Assembly: GCA_900446925.1 (NCBI GenBank)
Contig: UAVY01000007.1
Coordinates: forward strand, 248,001 to 312,000
Length of the DNA: 64,000 nucleotides
Reading direction: 5' to 3'
Source: Citrobacter koseri
GTDB lineage: Bacteria > Pseudomonadota > Gammaproteobacteria > Enterobacterales > Enterobacteriaceae
Shown here piece after piece: positions 26,022 to 38,600 of this stretch. Positions within the stretch are counted from its first letter, which is position 1. Each line of letters opens with the position of its first letter. The position numbers and the translations under genes are program-made. A model generated the notes under the pieces. It was not told the DNA's origin and did not search any database. It saw nothing but the letters and a program-made list of their open reading frames with translations.

Positions 26022-26747
26022 GTAAAGGGCCGTTTCACTCCGCTGGCGTCCCTGCGCCGTTTGCTCCTGCGCATCCTTGTGGTGCTGGCGGTTTTTTGGG
26101 GCGGCGGCATCGCGCTGTTCAGCGTCGTTCCGGTGCCTTTTTCCGCAGTGATGGTGGAACGGCAGATTAGCGCGTGGCTGCAAGGCGATTTCGGCTATGT
26201 TGCGCATTCCGACTGGGCTGGCATGGATGCGATCTCGCCGTGGATGGGGCTGGCGGTGATTGCGGCGGAAGATCAGAAATTCCCGGAGCACTGGGGATTT
26301 GATGTTTCGGCCATTGAGAAGGCGCTGGCGCACAATGAGCGCAATGAAAACCGAATTCGTGGGGCGTCCACGCTTTCTCAGCAAACGGCGAAGAATCTCT
26401 TTTTATGGGATGGACGCAGTTGGGTGCGTAAAGGGCTGGAGGCCGGGCTCACCGTCGGGCTGGAAACCGTCTGGAGTAAAAAACGCATCCTGACCGTCTA
26501 CCTGAATATTGCGGAGTTTGGCGACGGCGTGTTTGGCGTGGAAGCGGCGTCGCAGCGCTATTTTAATAAACCTGCCAGCCGGTTAAGTATGTCAGAAGCC
26601 GCGCTATTGGCGGCGGTGCTGCCAAACCCTTTACGCTTTAAAGCGAACGCGCCTTCAGGCTACGTGCGTAGCCGTCAGGCGTGGATTTTGCGTCAAATGC
26701 GCCAATTGGGCGGCGAATCGTTTATGACGCGTAACCATCTGTATTAA
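26018..26747 (+). CDS. mtgA: Monofunctional peptidoglycan glycosyltransferase MtgA
   Basis: GT51 enzyme polymerising lipid II into glycan strands at the inner membrane. One N-terminal helix ([19 protein letters not shown]) precedes the catalytic Glu motif [14 protein letters not shown], then [16 protein letters not shown] and a [15 protein letters not shown] motif. An extra G near 26028 misframes the first codons. The corrected reading [17 protein letters not shown] gives 242 residues, the normal length. Translationally coupled to elbB; its 3' end overlaps that of yrbL by 26 bp. Confidence 0.95.
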
Positions 26748-27394
26748 GATTGCGCTGACGCGCGGCCTCAAGAGAGGGGAGCGGCAGCGCGCTTTTGTCT
26801 TCTTCCTGGCGGTTCATCTTCAGCGCCGCCACCAGACCCGGTTGGGCGATCAACCGTTCCCACTGTCTTTCCTGTTTGCGATGGCAAAACCAGGCTGACC
26901 AGCTTGCCAGCGGGATCAGCGTGCTCTCGCCGATGTTGTCGCAGATCACCGGGATCGCTTCGGATTCGCTAATGCGGTGACACAGAATATTTTGCGGCTT
27001 CAGGGTCATGGTGACGATGCGGTTATCGTAGATATAACGCTTGAGCGTTTTCAGCAACTGGCGCAGGACGGCGGCATCTTCGTCATTGCGGCACTGCGCC
27101 ACAAATTCAGTCAGCGTGACGGACGGTTTGCCATCGAAATCGGTTATCACATCGTAGACGTAGCCCGTACCACAATCGGTCTCTACCGTACCGTGATAGC
27201 GCGGGATGCCGCTCCAGTCTTGCAGGTAACGTGACAGATGCGCGTAATATTTCAGCTCACGGCGGATCTCTTTCTTGCCGCTGCGGTCGGCATTGTAAAT
27301 GATCTTAATGCAGCGTTGGGCCATCGCCCGGATGCGCATAACATTTACGATGGCGTCCGGTGCCCAGGGGATTTTGTTCAGATAAAAGTATCAT
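26722..27394 (-). CDS. yrbL: PhoP-regulated kinase-like protein YrbL
   Basis: YrbL/PhoP_reg family protein with a protein-kinase-like fold; function unknown. RELKYYAHL and [13 protein letters not shown] resemble the conserved Glu and catalytic loop of kinases, and VICDNIGES the metal-binding Asp. The real start is ATG 27394 ([22 protein letters not shown]). An extra base near 27319 hides this in another frame. Corrected length 223 residues, longer at the C-terminus than E. coli (210). The stop lies inside the end of convergent mtgA. Confidence 0.88.
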
Positions 27395-27425
27395 GAGATC
27401 TCCTGGTAATGTTGCTAATAGAACC

Positions 27426-27486
27426 AGTATGAACGCTCAACTTAAATAGAACGTAAACAACCCTTCTTAAGGTTTTCTTAAGGTTT
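27426..27486 (-). promoter_or_regulatory. yrbL promoter with PhoP-like and PmrA-like boxes
   Basis: Read on the minus strand, TGTTTA-CGTTC-TATTTA (27459-27443) fits the PhoP box (T/G)GTTTA-N5-(T/G)GTTTA with one mismatch. It lies 11 bp upstream of CATACT, a -10 hexamer (27431-27426), the standard PhoP-activated spacing. Just upstream on the plus strand, CTTAAGGTTTT-CTTAAGGTTT (27466-27486) matches the PmrA (BasR) tandem box. YrbL is a reported PhoP/BasR target in E. coli. Confidence 0.75.
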
Positions 27487-27546
27487 GATCGGAACGGAAA
27501 AGCGCACGGAATGTACAATATCGATGCAGGCAGAAAGACGAGGGAA

Positions 27547-27572
27547 TAAAAAAAACGCCGGATGGCGTTTTC
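27547..27572 (-). terminator. Terminator of the rpoN operon (after npr)
   Basis: On the minus strand AAAACGCC-ATCC-GGCGTTTTTTTT forms a stem followed by a T-run, 33 bp past the npr stop. Confidence 0.88.
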
Positions 27573-27604
27573 TGGGGGAAAGGAAGAGACGAAAGCGAAA
27601 TGGC

Positions 27605-27877
27605 CTAATCTTCGTCGAATCCTGAATTGAACAGCGCGATCACCGCCGCCAGCGCTTCGACCTCCTGCGGGCCGGTAGCTTCAATTTCTATCTGGCGACC
27701 TTTAGCAGAGTCCAGCATCAGCAGGGCAATGACGCTATTGGCTTCGGCTTCGGTGCCTTCATCATTGCGTAACAGCACTTCGGCCTCAAAACCCTGCATT
27801 AATTCAAACAGTTTCATGGCAGGCCGGGCATGCATACCCAGCTTGTTCGTGACTTCTACAGTCTGCTTCACGGTCAT
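27605..27877 (-). CDS. npr: Phosphocarrier protein NPr of nitrogen PTS
   Basis: HPr-like carrier moving phosphate from PtsP (EI-Ntr) to PtsN. An intact 90-residue protein with the phospho-His site [14 protein letters not shown] (His16) and the regulatory serine region LMLDSAKG. It overlaps rapZ by 4 bp, as in the E. coli rpoN operon. Also called ptsO. Confidence 0.97.
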   Translation of the reverse strand: MTVKQTVEVTNKLGMHARPAMKLFELMQGFEAEVLLRNDEGTEAEANSVIALLMLDSAKGRQIEIEATGPQEVEALAAVIALFNSGFDED

Positions 27878-28728
27878 GTTTTGCGTTTTTCCAGCGTTCT
27901 ATGGCGTGACTGCACGTTCTTACCGCGTGAGCGGAAGTAGTCTGCCAGCTGTTCTGCAATATACACCGAACGGTGTTTCCCGCCGGTACAGCCGATGGCT
28001 ACGGTGAGATAGCTACGGTTGTTTGTCTCCAGCATGGGTAACCATAACTCAAGATAGCTGCGAGTCTGGTAGATAAAATTGTGTACTTCTGTGTGTCTGT
28101 CGAGGAATGCCGCAACCGGTTTATCGAGGCCGGTCATTGGACGCAGTTTCGGGTCCCAGTGCGGGTTAGGCAGGAAGCGCACGTCAAAAACATAATCGGC
28201 ATCGATAGGAATACCGTGCTTGAAGCCGAAGGACTCGAACACCATTGTCAGTTCGCGTTCGCGCTTGCCCAGCAGACGGGTACGCAGCATTTCCGCCAGT
28301 TCATGCACGGACATTTCAGAGGTATCGACAATCAGATCGGCGCGGGAACGCAGCGGTTCCAGCAGATCGCTTTCCTGGTCGATGGCGCTCTCCAGGGAGA
28401 GATTTTTGCTGGAAAGCGGATGCAGACGGCGCGTATCGCTGTAACGGCGAATCAGCGTGTTGCGATCGGCATCAAGGAACAGAAGCTGTGGTGAAAACGC
28501 ATCGGGCAGGTTGTTCATCGCCTGCTCGAAAATTTCAGGGGACTCAGGCATGTTACGCACGTCAATGCTGACGGCCGCAGAAATCTGGCGATCGGCCAGC
28601 GTACGAGCCAGATCGGGCAACAGCACCACGGGGAGGTTGTCCACGCAGTAAAAACCCATATCTTCCAGCGCACGCAGGGCGACAGATTTCCCTGACCCTG
28701 AACGACCGCTGACGATCATCAGTACCAT
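27874..28728 (-). CDS. rapZ: RNase adaptor protein RapZ
   Basis: Binds the sRNA GlmZ and presents it to RNase E, so controlling glmS when glucosamine-6-P is scarce. An intact 284-residue protein with Walker A GRSGSGKS near residues 8-15, [16 protein letters not shown] in the C-terminal domain and the basic RNA-binding tail [11 protein letters not shown]. It lies between ptsN and npr. Confidence 0.97.
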   Translation of the reverse strand: MVLMIVSGRSGSGKSVALRALEDMGFYCVDNLPVVLLPDLARTLADRQISAAVSIDVRNMPESPEIFEQAMNNLPDAFSPQLLFLDADRNTLIRRYSDTRRLHPLSSKNLSLESAIDQESDLLEPLRSRADLIVDTSEMSVHELAEMLRTRLLGKRERELTMVFESFGFKHGIPIDADYVFDVRFLPNPHWDPKLRPMTGLDKPVAAFLDRHTEVHNFIYQTRSYLELWLPMLETNNRSYLTVAIGCTGGKHRSVYIAEQLADYFRSRGKNVQSRHRTLEKRKT

Positions 28729-28764
28729 GTACCGTTTCTCCTCACAACAGATGCCATTGGGTGG

Positions 28765-29256
28765 TTATGCCTCATCCTTTCCACCTTCGGTGTCAGTGAT
28801 GATTTGATACAGCTCTTCGTCACTCTGCGCGGCGCGCAGGCGGCGGCAGATGGTTTTATCCGCCAGACGTTTAGCGACCAGCGACAGTGTATGCAGATGC
28901 GTTTTGGTCTGATCTGCGGGCACCAGCAGGGCGAAAAGCAGATCGACCGGTTGATTATCAATGGCATCGAAAGCGATAGGCGTTTCGAGTTGGACGAACA
29001 CGCCGACGGCGCGCAGCGTATCTTCTTCCAGCTTGCCGTGCGGGATGGCGATACCATTGCCAATGCCGGTACTGCCCATTTTCTCACGCGTCAGGATTGC
29101 TTCAAATACCACCTGCGGAGGCAGGCTGAGCTGTTTTGCCGCCAGTTCACTGATAATCTCCAGCGCACGTTTTTTGCTCTGGCAGTGAACGCCGCTGCGC
29201 GTACATTCCTGGTTAAGTACGCTGCTCAGTTGTAGAGTCGTATCGTTATTTGTCAT
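28765..29256 (-). CDS. ptsN: Nitrogen PTS enzyme IIA (PtsN)
   Basis: Regulatory phospho-acceptor that controls potassium transport (TrkA, KdpD) and other targets. An intact 163-residue EIIA fold with the phosphorylated His73 in IAIPHGK. Fourth gene of the rpoN-hpf-ptsN-rapZ-npr cluster counted from npr, all on the minus strand. Confidence 0.97.
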   Translation of the reverse strand: MTNNDTTLQLSSVLNQECTRSGVHCQSKKRALEIISELAAKQLSLPPQVVFEAILTREKMGSTGIGNGIAIPHGKLEEDTLRAVGVFVQLETPIAFDAIDNQPVDLLFALLVPADQTKTHLHTLSLVAKRLADKTICRRLRAAQSDEELYQIITDTEGGKDEA

Positions 29257-29381
29257 AATTTCACCTAAGAACCTGTTCCATCAGAATGATTCCTGATGAG
29301 GCAGATTCGGAGCGCTAACTGTACAAATGGCCTGTTGTGCGTCACAACAGGCCGTCCTGCACTCGCTAACTGCCCGGACAA

Positions 29382-29669
29382 TTAGTGTTGTTTCAGTTTA
29401 TCTTTGTGTTTCGTTAGCTGCCTTGCCAGTTTATCGATCAAACCGTCAATGGCGGCATACATATCCTGACCTTCCGCGCTGGCGTGAATTTCGCCACCGT
29501 TTACATGCAGTGTCGCATCCGAGATGTGTGTTACCTTCTCCACTTTCAAAACAACGTAGACCTGATTAATCCTGTCAAAATACTGCTCAAGTTTGGCGAA
29601 TTTGGTTGAGACAAAGTCGCGCAGGGCTTCAGTAATTTCGACGTTATTTCCAGTGATGTTGAGCTGCAT
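29382..29669 (-). CDS. hpf: Ribosome hibernation promoting factor HPF
   Basis: Short-type hibernation factor (95 residues) binding the 30S A/P sites to form 100S dimers in stationary phase. The frame is intact; [16 protein letters not shown] is chosen over an upstream ATG because it matches the family and follows GGAAG. It is separated from rpoN by 22 bp. Confidence 0.97.
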   Translation of the reverse strand: MQLNITGNNVEITEALRDFVSTKFAKLEQYFDRINQVYVVLKVEKVTHISDATLHVNGGEIHASAEGQDMYAAIDGLIDKLARQLTKHKDKLKQH

Positions 29670-29691
29670 AGTGTCTTCCTTATCGGTTGGT

Positions 29692-31129
29692 TCAAACCAG
29701 CTGTTTGCGCTGATTGGACGGCGGAATGGATAAAGACTCTCGGTACTTCGCAACGGTGCGGCGCGCCACCATGATACCCTGATCCGACAACATAGAGGTT
29801 AACTTGCTGTCGCTCAGCGGCTTCGCGGGGTTCTCCGCAGCAATTAATTTCTTCACCAGCGCACGTATCGCCGGTGGAAGAGGCTTCGCCTCCGCCTTCG
29901 GTATTCACATGGCTGGAAAAGAAATACTTCAGTTCAAAAATGCCGCGTGGACTGTGCAGATACTTCTGCGTGGTCACACGGGAAATCGTCGATTCGTGCA
30001 TCTCGACGGCCTGGGCGATGTCCGCCAGCACCATCGGTTTCATAAACTCTTCGCCTTGCTCGAAGAAGGCCTGCTGCTGCTCAACAATACAGCGGCTCAC
30101 GCGTAACAGGGTGTCGTTGCGGCTTTCCAGACTTTTGATCAGCCACTTCGCATCCTGAAGGTTGCTGCGAATGAAACTGGCTGTCGGCATCATTACGCGC
30201 GCCGTTGCACAGGGCGGCATAATGTTGATTGATCTGTAGACGGGGGAATGCTGTCGCCGTTCAGCTCCACCATCCAGTAACCGTTGTGCTTACGCACCAG
30301 CACATCCGGGATCACATACTCAGGTTCGCCGGTCTGGATAGACTGACCCGGTCTGGGATCGAGCGACTGGATAAGATTGACCGCCTCTTTCAGCACCTCT
30401 TCTTTCAGCCGCGTAACGCGCATCAGGGTACGCGAAGTCATGATTGGCCAGCAGATCGAGGTGATCGCTGATGATCAACCGGGCGTCTTCCAGCCAGGGC
30501 GTGGATTTATCGAACTGTGAGAGCTGGATCAGCAGGCAGTCACGGAGATCTTTCGCCGCCACGCCGATGGGATCGAAGCGCTGAACGCGTTTGAGTACCG
30601 CTTCTATTTCATCGAGGCCGATCTCTTCATCGCCGATGCTTTCGAGAATGTCATCCAGCGAAATGGTGAGATAGCCGGTATCATCAACGGCATCGACAAT
30701 TGAGGTGGCAATCGCGCGATCGGTATCCGAGAACGGAGTCAGCCCGACTTGCCACATCAGGTAGTCCTGGAGGGACTGCGTGGTTTCGCCCTGGTACACC
30801 GGCAGCTCGTCGTCGATGTAGTCGCCGCTGGTGCCGGACGGCGTACCTGCGGTGTAAATCTCATCCCAGCTGGCGTCAAGCGGCAGCTCTTCGGGCATCT
30901 CTTTCTGTTCGAGCGCGTCTGCGGTATCCAGGGCTTCGTTGTCCTGGGTTTCGCGCGTGTCGATTTCATCGTGAAGATCGGTTTGCTCAAGCAGCGGATT
31001 ACTCTCCAGCGCTTGCTGAAGTTCCTGCTGAAGTTCCAGCGTAGACAACTGCAACAGACGGATGGCCTGTTGTAGCTGGGGCGTCATCGCCAGTTGTTGG
31101 CTGAGCCTGAGTTGCAAACCTTGCTTCAT
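29692..31129 (-). CDS. rpoN: RNA polymerase sigma-54 factor
   Basis: Sigma factor for -24/-12 promoters. Region I is glutamine- and leucine-rich ([18 protein letters not shown]), an acidic region II follows, and the core-binding and DNA-binding parts end with the RpoN box [10 protein letters not shown] and SNQRKQLV*. Four extra bases (about 29876, 30175, 30241, 30433) split the 3' half. The corrected length is exactly 477 residues. It heads the hpf-ptsN-rapZ-npr cluster and follows lptB. Confidence 0.96.
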
Positions 31130-31176
31130 GTTCAGAGTCGTTTTCTCCCGCTGTGACGTCGCAGTCTTCTACCCTA

Positions 31177-31902
31177 TCAGAGTCTGAAGTCTTCCCCAAG
31201 GTATACGCGCTTAACGTGCTCGTCTTGCAGGATTTCTGTCGGTGTGCCGTGTGCGATCAGATGCCCCTGGCTGACAATATACGCGCGTTCACACACCGCC
31301 AGCGTTTCACGAACGTTGTGGTCGGTAATCAGAACGCCGAGACCGCTGTCGCGCAGGTGCTCGATAATGCGTTTGATGTCGATGACGGAAATCGGGTCAA
31401 CGCCTGCAAACGGTTCATCCAGCAGGATAAATTTCGGATTTGCGGCCAGCGCGCGGGCAATCTCCACACGGCGGCGTTCACCGCCGGACAACGCTTGTCC
31501 GAGGCTGTCGCGCAGATGCTCGATGTGGAACTCTTCCATCAGTTCATTGGCGCGGTCTTCACGCTGTTCGGTCGTGAGATCGTCGCGAATTTGCAGCACC
31601 GCCATCAGGTTATCAAACACGCTCAGACGGCGGAAAATGGAGGCTTCCTGCGGTAAATAGCCAATACCGCGACGCGCGCGGGCATGCAGCGGCAGCAGGC
31701 TGATGTCTTCATCGTCAATAATAATGTTGCCAGCATCGCGCGGCACAATGCCCACCACCATGTAGAAGGTAGTGGTTTTGCCTGCGCCGTTCGGCCCGAG
31801 CAGACCGACGATCTCCCCGGAATTCACGGTGAGGCTGACATCTTCCACCACGCGACGGCCTTTATAGGCTTTCGCAAGATTCTTTGCAGTTAATGTTGCC
31901 AT
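31177..31902 (-). CDS. lptB: LPS export ATPase LptB
   Basis: Cytoplasmic ATPase of the LptB2FGC complex that extracts LPS from the inner membrane. Intact 241 residues with Walker [11 protein letters not shown]-loop LPQEASIF, signature LSGGERRR, Walker [13 protein letters not shown] and switch His ITDHNVRET. It lies 6 bp after lptA. Confidence 0.98.
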   Translation of the reverse strand: MATLTAKNLAKAYKGRRVVEDVSLTVNSGEIVGLLGPNGAGKTTTFYMVVGIVPRDAGNIIIDDEDISLLPLHARARRGIGYLPQEASIFRRLSVFDNLMAVLQIRDDLTTEQREDRANELMEEFHIEHLRDSLGQALSGGERRRVEIARALAANPKFILLDEPFAGVDPISVIDIKRIIEHLRDSGLGVLITDHNVRETLAVCERAYIVSQGHLIAHGTPTEILQDEHVKRVYLGEDFRL

Positions 31903-31908
31903 AACGAA

Positions 31909-32463
31909 TTAGTTACCCTTCTTCTGTGCCGGGGTCTGGTCTTTGTTTTTGTCCTGCAACTGCGACGGCACCAGAACCGTCGTTACACGTTTGCCTTTTT
32001 CGCTGAACGCCTGCATTTTCTGCTCTTTCACCAGGTAAGTGATCTTATCGCCGGTGATGTTGCTGTCGAGCTGCTCCAGGTAGGCGTTACCGGTCAGGAC
32101 GACGAAATCTTTCGCCAGCTCATAATGCATTTTTTGGGCATGGCCTTTTACCGGCTTGCCGTTGTCCTGCATCTGATAAAACGTCGCCGGGTTGCCGAAG
32201 CCGTCGATCACCTCTTTGCCTTGCTCGCCGCCCGGACGGGTGACGACCACTTTGTCGGCATTGATTTTGATGGTGCCCTGAGTCACGACGACATTTCCGG
32301 TAAACGTCACCACGTTACCCTGCATATCCAGTGACTGCTGGTCCGATTCAATATGAATCGGTTGTTCGGTATCGCCGGTGACCGCGAACGCCGGAAGACT
32401 GGCGGCCAGAAGTGTGCTGGCAAGCACAAGATTAAGGCTGAGTTTGTTTGTTTTGAATTTCAT
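31909..32463 (-). CDS. lptA: Periplasmic LPS bridge protein LptA
   Basis: Forms the periplasmic beta-jellyroll bridge carrying LPS from LptC to LptD. A signal peptide cut after LPAFA precedes the OstA-like domain (PIHIESDQQSLDMQGNVVTFTGNV). Start MKFKTNKLSL, preceded by AGGAGG-type Shine-Dalgarno, lies within the lptC 3' end. 184 residues, intact. Confidence 0.97.
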   Translation of the reverse strand: MKFKTNKLSLNLVLASTLLAASLPAFAVTGDTEQPIHIESDQQSLDMQGNVVTFTGNVVVTQGTIKINADKVVVTRPGGEQGKEVIDGFGNPATFYQMQDNGKPVKGHAQKMHYELAKDFVVLTGNAYLEQLDSNITGDKITYLVKEQKMQAFSEKGKRVTTVLVPSQLQDKNKDQTPAQKKGN

Positions 32464-33007
32464 AGGAGGTTCTAACCTTTTCAATCAGCTCGGCGTTCTT
32501 GCTGCGTAAGTTGCCGCGCATTTTCAGTCCGCTGGAGTTAAATGTTGTTCCGTATAACGTGACCAGATCTTCAGAGGTGACATCCTGCGTCACCAGGTTG
32601 ATCGTCGCGTTATCCGTCGTGATTCTGCGTAGTTGAGCGTCAGGCGCCAGCGCATTGACTTCAACGTGACCATACAGATAGAGCATCCGGTCTTCGGTCA
32701 ATTTCGCCTTATCCGCTTTAATTGACCATGTCGGGACTTTATCTTTATCAAAGGTGGTTAATACCGGTTGGGTAAACCACGAAAGCGCCTGTTCTGAATA
32801 ATATTCAACGTGCTGCGCAATAAGACGATAGTTCAACGCGCCTTCCGGGCTATAGACGACCGTATCGGTATGCTCGCTCTTATAAGTCGGATCGCTGGTG
32901 TTCACCACAACCTGAGCAGGATCGTCTTTATCCGCCAGATTAATTCCGATCAACACCAGTACGGCCAACGACAGTAGAATGATAACCCAACGTCTGGTTT
33001 TACTCAT
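32432..33007 (-). CDS. lptC: LPS transport protein LptC
   Basis: Bitopic inner-membrane protein passing LPS from LptBFG to LptA. One N-terminal helix (RRWVIILLSLAVLVLIGINLA) precedes the periplasmic jellyroll. Intact 191 residues. It overlaps lptA by 32 bp and kdsC by 4 bp. Confidence 0.97.
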   Translation of the reverse strand: MSKTRRWVIILLSLAVLVLIGINLADKDDPAQVVVNTSDPTYKSEHTDTVVYSPEGALNYRLIAQHVEYYSEQALSWFTQPVLTTFDKDKVPTWSIKADKAKLTEDRMLYLYGHVEVNALAPDAQLRRITTDNATINLVTQDVTSEDLVTLYGTTFNSSGLKMRGNLRSKNAELIEKVRTSYEIQNKQTQP

Positions 33008-33571
33008 ATCGATTGCCCTTTGGCCTCATCAAGCTTACCCTGCGCCAGCAAGAGTAAATCGCACACTTCCCGCACCGCACCGCGTCCACCGGCGATATGC
33101 GTCACATAGTCGGCGCGAGGGATCAGGAGCGGATGCGCATCAGCGACCGCAACGCTCAGACCCCACTTTTTCCATCACCGGCCAGTCGATCAGATCGTCA
33201 CCGACGTAAGCCACATTTTCAGGCGCAACGCCCAGCTTATCGAGCAGGTCGCCAAACGCGATAAGTTTGTCCGACTGCCCCTGATAGAGATGCGTGATCC
33301 CCAGGGTGGCACAGCGATCTTCTACAAGTTTAGCCTTTCGTCCGGTAATAATAGCGACCTCAATCCCGGAAGTGAGCGCACAGCGAATGCCGTAGCCATC
33401 ACGGACGTTAAAGGCCTTCAGCTCTTCACCGTTGTTGCCCATATAAATCAGACCATCAGACAGCACGCCATCCACATCGAGGATGAGCAGACGGATGTTT
33501 TCCGCCTGGGCGATAACCTGTGTACTGACGGGGCCATAACAGGTCGCAAGCGACGCACCTGCTTTACTCAT
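33004..33571 (-). CDS. kdsC: 3-deoxy-manno-octulosonate-8-phosphatase
   Basis: HAD phosphatase making Kdo from Kdo-8-P for LPS. The catalytic motif is LLILDVDGVLSDG and motif III is YVGDDLIDWPVM. One extra G near 33163 misframes the last 50 residues; corrected it has 188 residues and ends GQSI*, overlapping the lptC start. Confidence 0.96.
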
Positions 33572-33590
33572 TTCTTTTATCCTTGAGTTT

Positions 33591-34577
33591 CTACACTACG
33601 CCTGCACGCAGTAAATCATGCATATGTAACACACCCAGTAACTGGTCGCCATCAGCAACCAAAACGGAGGTGATATGACGGGACTGCATTAAGTTCAGGG
33701 CGTTAACGGCGAGAATACCGGGGCGAACGCGAATTCCCCCAGGCGTCATGACGTCGGCAATCCCTAACTGGCGAACATCCACACCCATATCGAAAACACG
33801 ACGCAAGTCGCCATCGGTAAAGATGCCGTCAATCTTCATTGTGTCATCACAAATGACGGTCATGCCGAGATTTTTACGCGTAATTTCCAGCAGGGCATCA
33901 CGCAGGCTGGCGTTTTTATTCACATGCGGGATTTCATCGCCGGTGTGCATGATATCGTTAACGCGCAGCAGAAGTTTACGGCCAAGTGCGCCGCCCGGAT
34001 GCGACAACGCAAAATCTTCGGCGGTAAAGCCGCGGGCTTTTAATAACGCGACCGCGAGCGCATCGCCCATGACCAGCGTAGCCGTAGTGCTGCTGGTCGG
34101 CGCCAGGCCCAACGGGCAGGCTTCTTTCGGCACTTTAACACACAGATGCACATCCGCCGCACGCGCCATGCTGCTTTCTGGCCGCCCGGTGATACAAATC
34201 AGCGGCACCTGCAAGCGTTTGAGAACCGGGATTAATGCGGCAATCTCATTGGATTCGCCAGAGTTGGAAATCGCGATCACCACATCCTGCGAGGTGACCA
34301 TGCCGAGATCGCCATGCGCGGCCTCGCCCGGGTGAACAAAAAAGGCGGAAGTGCCGGTGCTGGCAAAGGTGGCGGCCATTTTCCGCCCGATATGACCTGA
34401 TTTTCCCATCCCCATGACAACGACTTTGCCTGTGCACGAGAAGATTTTTTCACAGGCGAGCGTGAAGTTCTGGTCGATGTATTGATCAAGCTCCGCCAGG
34501 CCTTCACGTTCAATCTCCAGGACGTCTTTGCCTGCTTTCTGAAAGTCAAAACCCGGTTGTAACGCTAAGTGCGACAT
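33591..34577 (-). CDS. kdsD: Arabinose-5-phosphate isomerase KdsD
   Basis: Makes arabinose-5-P from ribulose-5-P, the first Kdo precursor. An SIS domain (VVVMGMGKSGHIGRKMAATFAST, ISNSGES) is followed by two CBS repeats. Intact 328 residues from MSHLALQPGF. An open frame continues upstream of this start into yrbG, but only because of an inserted base there; this is not a fusion protein. Confidence 0.97.
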   Translation of the reverse strand: MSHLALQPGFDFQKAGKDVLEIEREGLAELDQYIDQNFTLACEKIFSCTGKVVVMGMGKSGHIGRKMAATFASTGTSAFFVHPGEAAHGDLGMVTSQDVVIAISNSGESNEIAALIPVLKRLQVPLICITGRPESSMARAADVHLCVKVPKEACPLGLAPTSSTTATLVMGDALAVALLKARGFTAEDFALSHPGGALGRKLLLRVNDIMHTGDEIPHVNKNASLRDALLEITRKNLGMTVICDDTMKIDGIFTDGDLRRVFDMGVDVRQLGIADVMTPGGIRVRPGILAVNALNLMQSRHITSVLVADGDQLLGVLHMHDLLRAGVV

Positions 34578-34591
34578 AGTCCGTTTTCCCG

Positions 34592-35572
34592 TTATCCAAT
34601 AAGAAGCGGCGATAGCCCAGTACAGCATCGCCAGCCATACGATAAAACCGCCGGTCAGCAGCACGCCTGCGCCCCGACCAATCTGGCGCGGACGCCGCCA
34701 GCACAGCAATGCCAAAACAATGCTCACTAACAGCATCACGCTATAGTCACGCCCAAACGCCAGCGGGTTGACGTCGCCTGGCGTAATCAATGCAGGCAGC
34801 CCCAGAACGATGGCGATATTGGAAATATTGGCGCCGATAATGTTGCCAATGGCGATATCATTTTCACCTTTGCGGATGCCCGCGATCGCCGTCGCCAGTT
34901 CTGGCAGGCTGGTGCCAATCGCAATCACCGTCAGGGCCGATAGTCAGTTCGCTCATAGCGAAGTAGTTCGCCAGTACGGTGGCGTTATCAACCACCATCC
35001 GCGTCGCCATCGGCATAATAATCAGCGCGATACCCAGCCACAAAAAACGCGACGGGTAAGCCGCCTTCGCGCGGCAACTCCGCCACCTGCTCCCGGGTGA
35101 GGCTGTCATTTCCCTGCCGCTCCGCCAGGCGCGCGATCTTAACAATGAACAGCAGCCATAGCACGGCCAGCAGCAGAAGAAAGATTCCGTCGCTACGGCT
35201 CAGCTCGCCATCGTGCAGGACGGAACCCGCCAGCACACTGACAAATAACATTAGCGGCAATTCGCGACGCAAAACATCAGAATGCACGGTAAAAGGGTGA
35301 AACAGCGCCGCCAGGCCCAGAATCAGCAAGATATTGATGATGTTGGAGCCGAGCGCGGTGCCTACGGCTAAGTCCAGTTGCCCGTGAAGCGACGCGGCAA
35401 CCGAGACAATTATCTCCGGTAATGATGTTCCGATACTGACGACTGTCATCCCGATAATGAGCGGAGGAATCCCCACTGCCCGACACAAAATCGATGCGGC
35501 AAACACCAGACGATCGGCGCTGTAGACCACCAGAAGTAAACCAATAATTAACAGCGCCGTAGCTAAAAGCAT
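34592..35572 (-). CDS. yrbG: Calcium/sodium antiporter family protein YrbG
   Basis: CaCA-family inner-membrane exchanger with two inverted halves, each with an alpha-repeat: GMTVVSIGTSLPEIIVS and TVIAIGTSLPELATA, plus GSNIINILLILG and GANISNIAIVLG. About ten helices. Three extra bases (about 34612, 34935, 35047) break the frame. The corrected length is exactly 325 residues, ending in a stop at 34592. First gene of the yrbG-kdsD-kdsC-lptCAB cluster. Confidence 0.94.
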
Positions 35573-35646
35573 CTAAAGTCCTTTCTTCAGGTATACTCGC
35601 CGGTCCACTGGAGGGATCTTCTGGAAGCCGTAACGAAGTCTTAATT

Positions 35647-35674
35647 TTGACTTTATGCGGCTAAAAAGTAAAAC
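35647..35674 (+). promoter_or_regulatory. Possible mlaF operon promoter
   Basis: TTGACT (35647-35652), a 16-bp spacer and TAAAAC (35669-35674) form a plausible sigma-70 promoter in the 213-bp divergent gap between yrbG and mlaF. Confidence 0.35.
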
Positions 35675-35785
35675 AAATGCCAGCTTTAGCTAACCAGGGC
35701 AGGTAATATTCTGTAAATATGTTGGGTTCATGGCTAAATTCAGCGCCATGCTTAGATCAACAAGGCGATACAAAGGGATGAATCA

Positions 35786-37388
<1,603 letters not shown>

Positions 37389-37392
37389 GTTC

Positions 37393-37944
37393 ATGCAAAC
37401 GAAAAAAAGTGAAATTTGGGTAGGGATCTTCTTGCTGGTTGCGTTGCTGGCGGCGCTGTTTGTTTGCCTGAAAGCGGCCAATGTCACCTCAATGCGCACG
37501 GAGCCGACCTACACGATTTATGCGACCTTCGACAATATTGGCGGCCTGAAAGCGCGCTCTCCGGTGCGCATCGGCGGGGTGGTTGTCGGCCGGGTTGCGG
37601 ATATCTCGCTGGATCCGAAAACCTACCTGCCGCGCGTCACGCTGGATATTGAAGAGCGCTATAACCACATTCCTGATACCAGTTCGCTGAGTATCCGCAC
37701 CTCTGGTCTGCTGGGGGAGCAATATCTGGCGTTAAACGTCGGGTTTGAAGATCCTGAACTGGGAACGTCTATCCTCAAAGATGGCGACACTATTCAGGAC
37801 ACCAAGTCCGCGATGGTGCTTGAAGACATGATTGGTCAGTTCCTTTACAACAGTAAAGGGGACGACAATAAGAATTCTGGCGATGCGCCAGCGCCAACTG
37901 AAGGCAATAATGAAGCGACACCGCCTGCGGGCGCAACAAATTAA
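37393..37944 (+). CDS. mlaD: MCE-domain lipid-binding protein MlaD
   Basis: Forms a hexameric periplasmic ring above MlaE. One N-terminal helix (WVGIFLLVALLAALFVCL) precedes the MCE domain (YATFDNIGGLKARSPVRIGGVVVG). The tail is rich in Asn, Asp and Pro. Intact 183 residues. Confidence 0.97.
   Translation: MQTKKSEIWVGIFLLVALLAALFVCLKAANVTSMRTEPTYTIYATFDNIGGLKARSPVRIGGVVVGRVADISLDPKTYLPRVTLDIEERYNHIPDTSSLSIRTSGLLGEQYLALNVGFEDPELGTSILKDGDTIQDTKSAMVLEDMIGQFLYNSKGDDNKNSGDAPAPTEGNNEATPPAGATN

Positions 37945-38599
<655 letters not shown>

Positions 38600-38600
<1 letters not shown>

Noticed and set aside
33591..34928. A 445-codon open frame that fuses the end of YrbG to KdsD
   Set aside because: It exists only because of an inserted base near 34612. 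Without it YrbG stops at 34592, and KdsD starts at its own MSHLALQP (34577).
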